DNA of 38,444 nt, taken from a virus. Shown here in pieces: positions 37,970 to 38,444 of this stretch; position 1 is the first letter of the stretch; every line of letters starts with the position of its first letter. The notes beneath the pieces were generated by a model. It did no database searches. It was not told the origin of the DNA and saw only the letters and a list, made by a program, of their open reading frames with translations. A program made the translations under genes and the position numbers. The stretch covers positions 1-38,444 of the IMG/VR virus record IMGVR_UViG_3300007510_000023; one strand, written 5' to 3'.

Positions 37970-38444
37970 TCACACACATACCAAAGGCTGACGGCGAAAT
38001 CCCATAGTGTGTCTACATCGGCAACCTCTATAAGATCAAATGTTCCTCCGTCAGTTACATGGACTACATTAAAATAGGCTACACCTGTTCCAGGACGGGA
38101 ATATTGAGCATTTGGAAGTGAGCCTCCATGACCCCATATCAATGCCGACCCTAACGTAAATTCGGAAAATTCAGTTAAAGCACTCGCTGTAAAAGGAAGG
38201 GAAAATCTAAGGTCTCCGACAGGAGTACCGTCTGCGTTCGCAATGGCGACTTCTCCCCCCACAAAACACATATTTCCAATTTTCCGATATTGTAATGTTT
38301 CCCTTGAGCCGTTGAGGTTGTAGTTGCCTGACGTTGACCCTACTATGGTCAGGGTATACGTGCCTTCTTCGTAATCGTCAAGTGTATTTGCATCGGCACT
38401 TGGCACTGCTGTGGCTGGAAACCCTATCTGCCCACCAGTTGCAG
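37966..38444 (-). CDS. Exported tail appendage protein, C-terminal part (gene cut by window edge)
   Basis: Continuation across the junction of the gene starting at 451: joined, it gives 276 residues ending WDFAVSLWYVCE. The visible part starts within VPSADANTLDDYEEGTYTLT and shows strand-rich sequence (LQYRKIGNMCFVGGEVAI, FSLPFTASAL). The segment DDYEEGTYTLTIVG followed by QYRKIGNMCFVGG closely resembles the C-terminal domain of many phage tail-fibre and appendage proteins (D-x-YEEGTWTP ... YTKIGN-x-V). That gives good support for a surface structural role. Confidence 0.78.
   Translation of the reverse strand, partial: ATGGQIGFPATAVPSADANTLDDYEEGTYTLTIVGSTSGNYNLNGSRETLQYRKIGNMCFVGGEVAIANADGTPVGDLRFSLPFTASALTEFSEFTLGSALIWGHGGSLPNAQYSRPGTGVAYFNVVHVTDGGTFDLIEVADVDTLWDFAVSLWYVCE
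38346..38444. repeat. Terminal direct repeat (circular assembly overlap), right copy
   Basis: Identical to bases 1-99. See the left copy. Removing one copy gives a 38,345-bp circle. Confidence 0.9.

Noticed and set aside
1-38444. Temperate lifestyle (integrase, attachment site, CI-type repressor)
   Set aside because: No integrase, excisionase or recognisable repressor gene was found; operator-like sites alone do not show lysogeny.

Overview
The window is the complete genome of a short-tailed (podovirus-type) bacteriophage, assembled as a circle and cut open inside a gene. Bases 1-99 are repeated exactly at 38346-38444, so the unique circle is 38,345 bp. Evidence for a podovirus is the order small terminase, large terminase, portal, scaffold, capsid, T7-type tail tubular proteins A and B, internal (ejection) proteins and a T7-type tail fibre, with no tape measure or sheath gene. 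I see no integrase, excisionase, phage RNA polymerase or tRNA. Consensus sigma-70 promoters and several Sec signal peptides point to an ordinary bacterial host; a peptidoglycan peptidase and a spanin-like gene hint at a Gram-negative one. The host cannot be named from the sequence.

Layout. The left arm (about 20.4 kb down to 1, then across the junction to 37.6 kb) is transcribed leftward: terS, M15 peptidase, terL, portal, scaffold, capsid, tail tubes, ejection proteins, tail fibre, then a terminal block of exported tail or appendage proteins and a DUF1353 gene. The right arm (21.2-37.6 kb) is transcribed rightward. It starts with about a dozen small early genes (21.2-24.3 kb), then a ParB-like protein, a Cas4/RecB-like nuclease, a probable structured RNA, an Enc34-type single-stranded DNA-binding protein, family A DNA polymerase, VRR-NUC nuclease, ATP-dependent ligase, a primase with a VirE-type ATPase, a SNF2-type helicase and small zinc-binding proteins. 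The arms meet tail to tail at 37607-37612 with overlapping stop codons. They diverge from a control region (20379-21177) holding consensus promoters in both directions, three 66-bp-spaced inverted repeats and several hairpins.

What stands out is a layer of dispersed short signals over the genes. (1) About 35 copies of a palindrome close to GGTGTGAYRTCACACC occur between and inside genes roughly every 0.7-1.8 kb, with matched changes in both arms. (2) The 7-mer CTACCAT occurs 44 times on the two strands, against about 5 expected. (3) A smaller palindrome family, TTCGCA-N3-TGCGAA, lies just upstream of five early genes. (4) A probable 233-nt RNA is closed by a helix of up to 27 base pairs between the nuclease and SSB genes. 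(5) Four neighbouring tail-region genes carry Sec signal peptides, which is odd for virion proteins. Together these suggest a phage with an elaborate, undescribed genome-wide regulatory or DNA-organising system.
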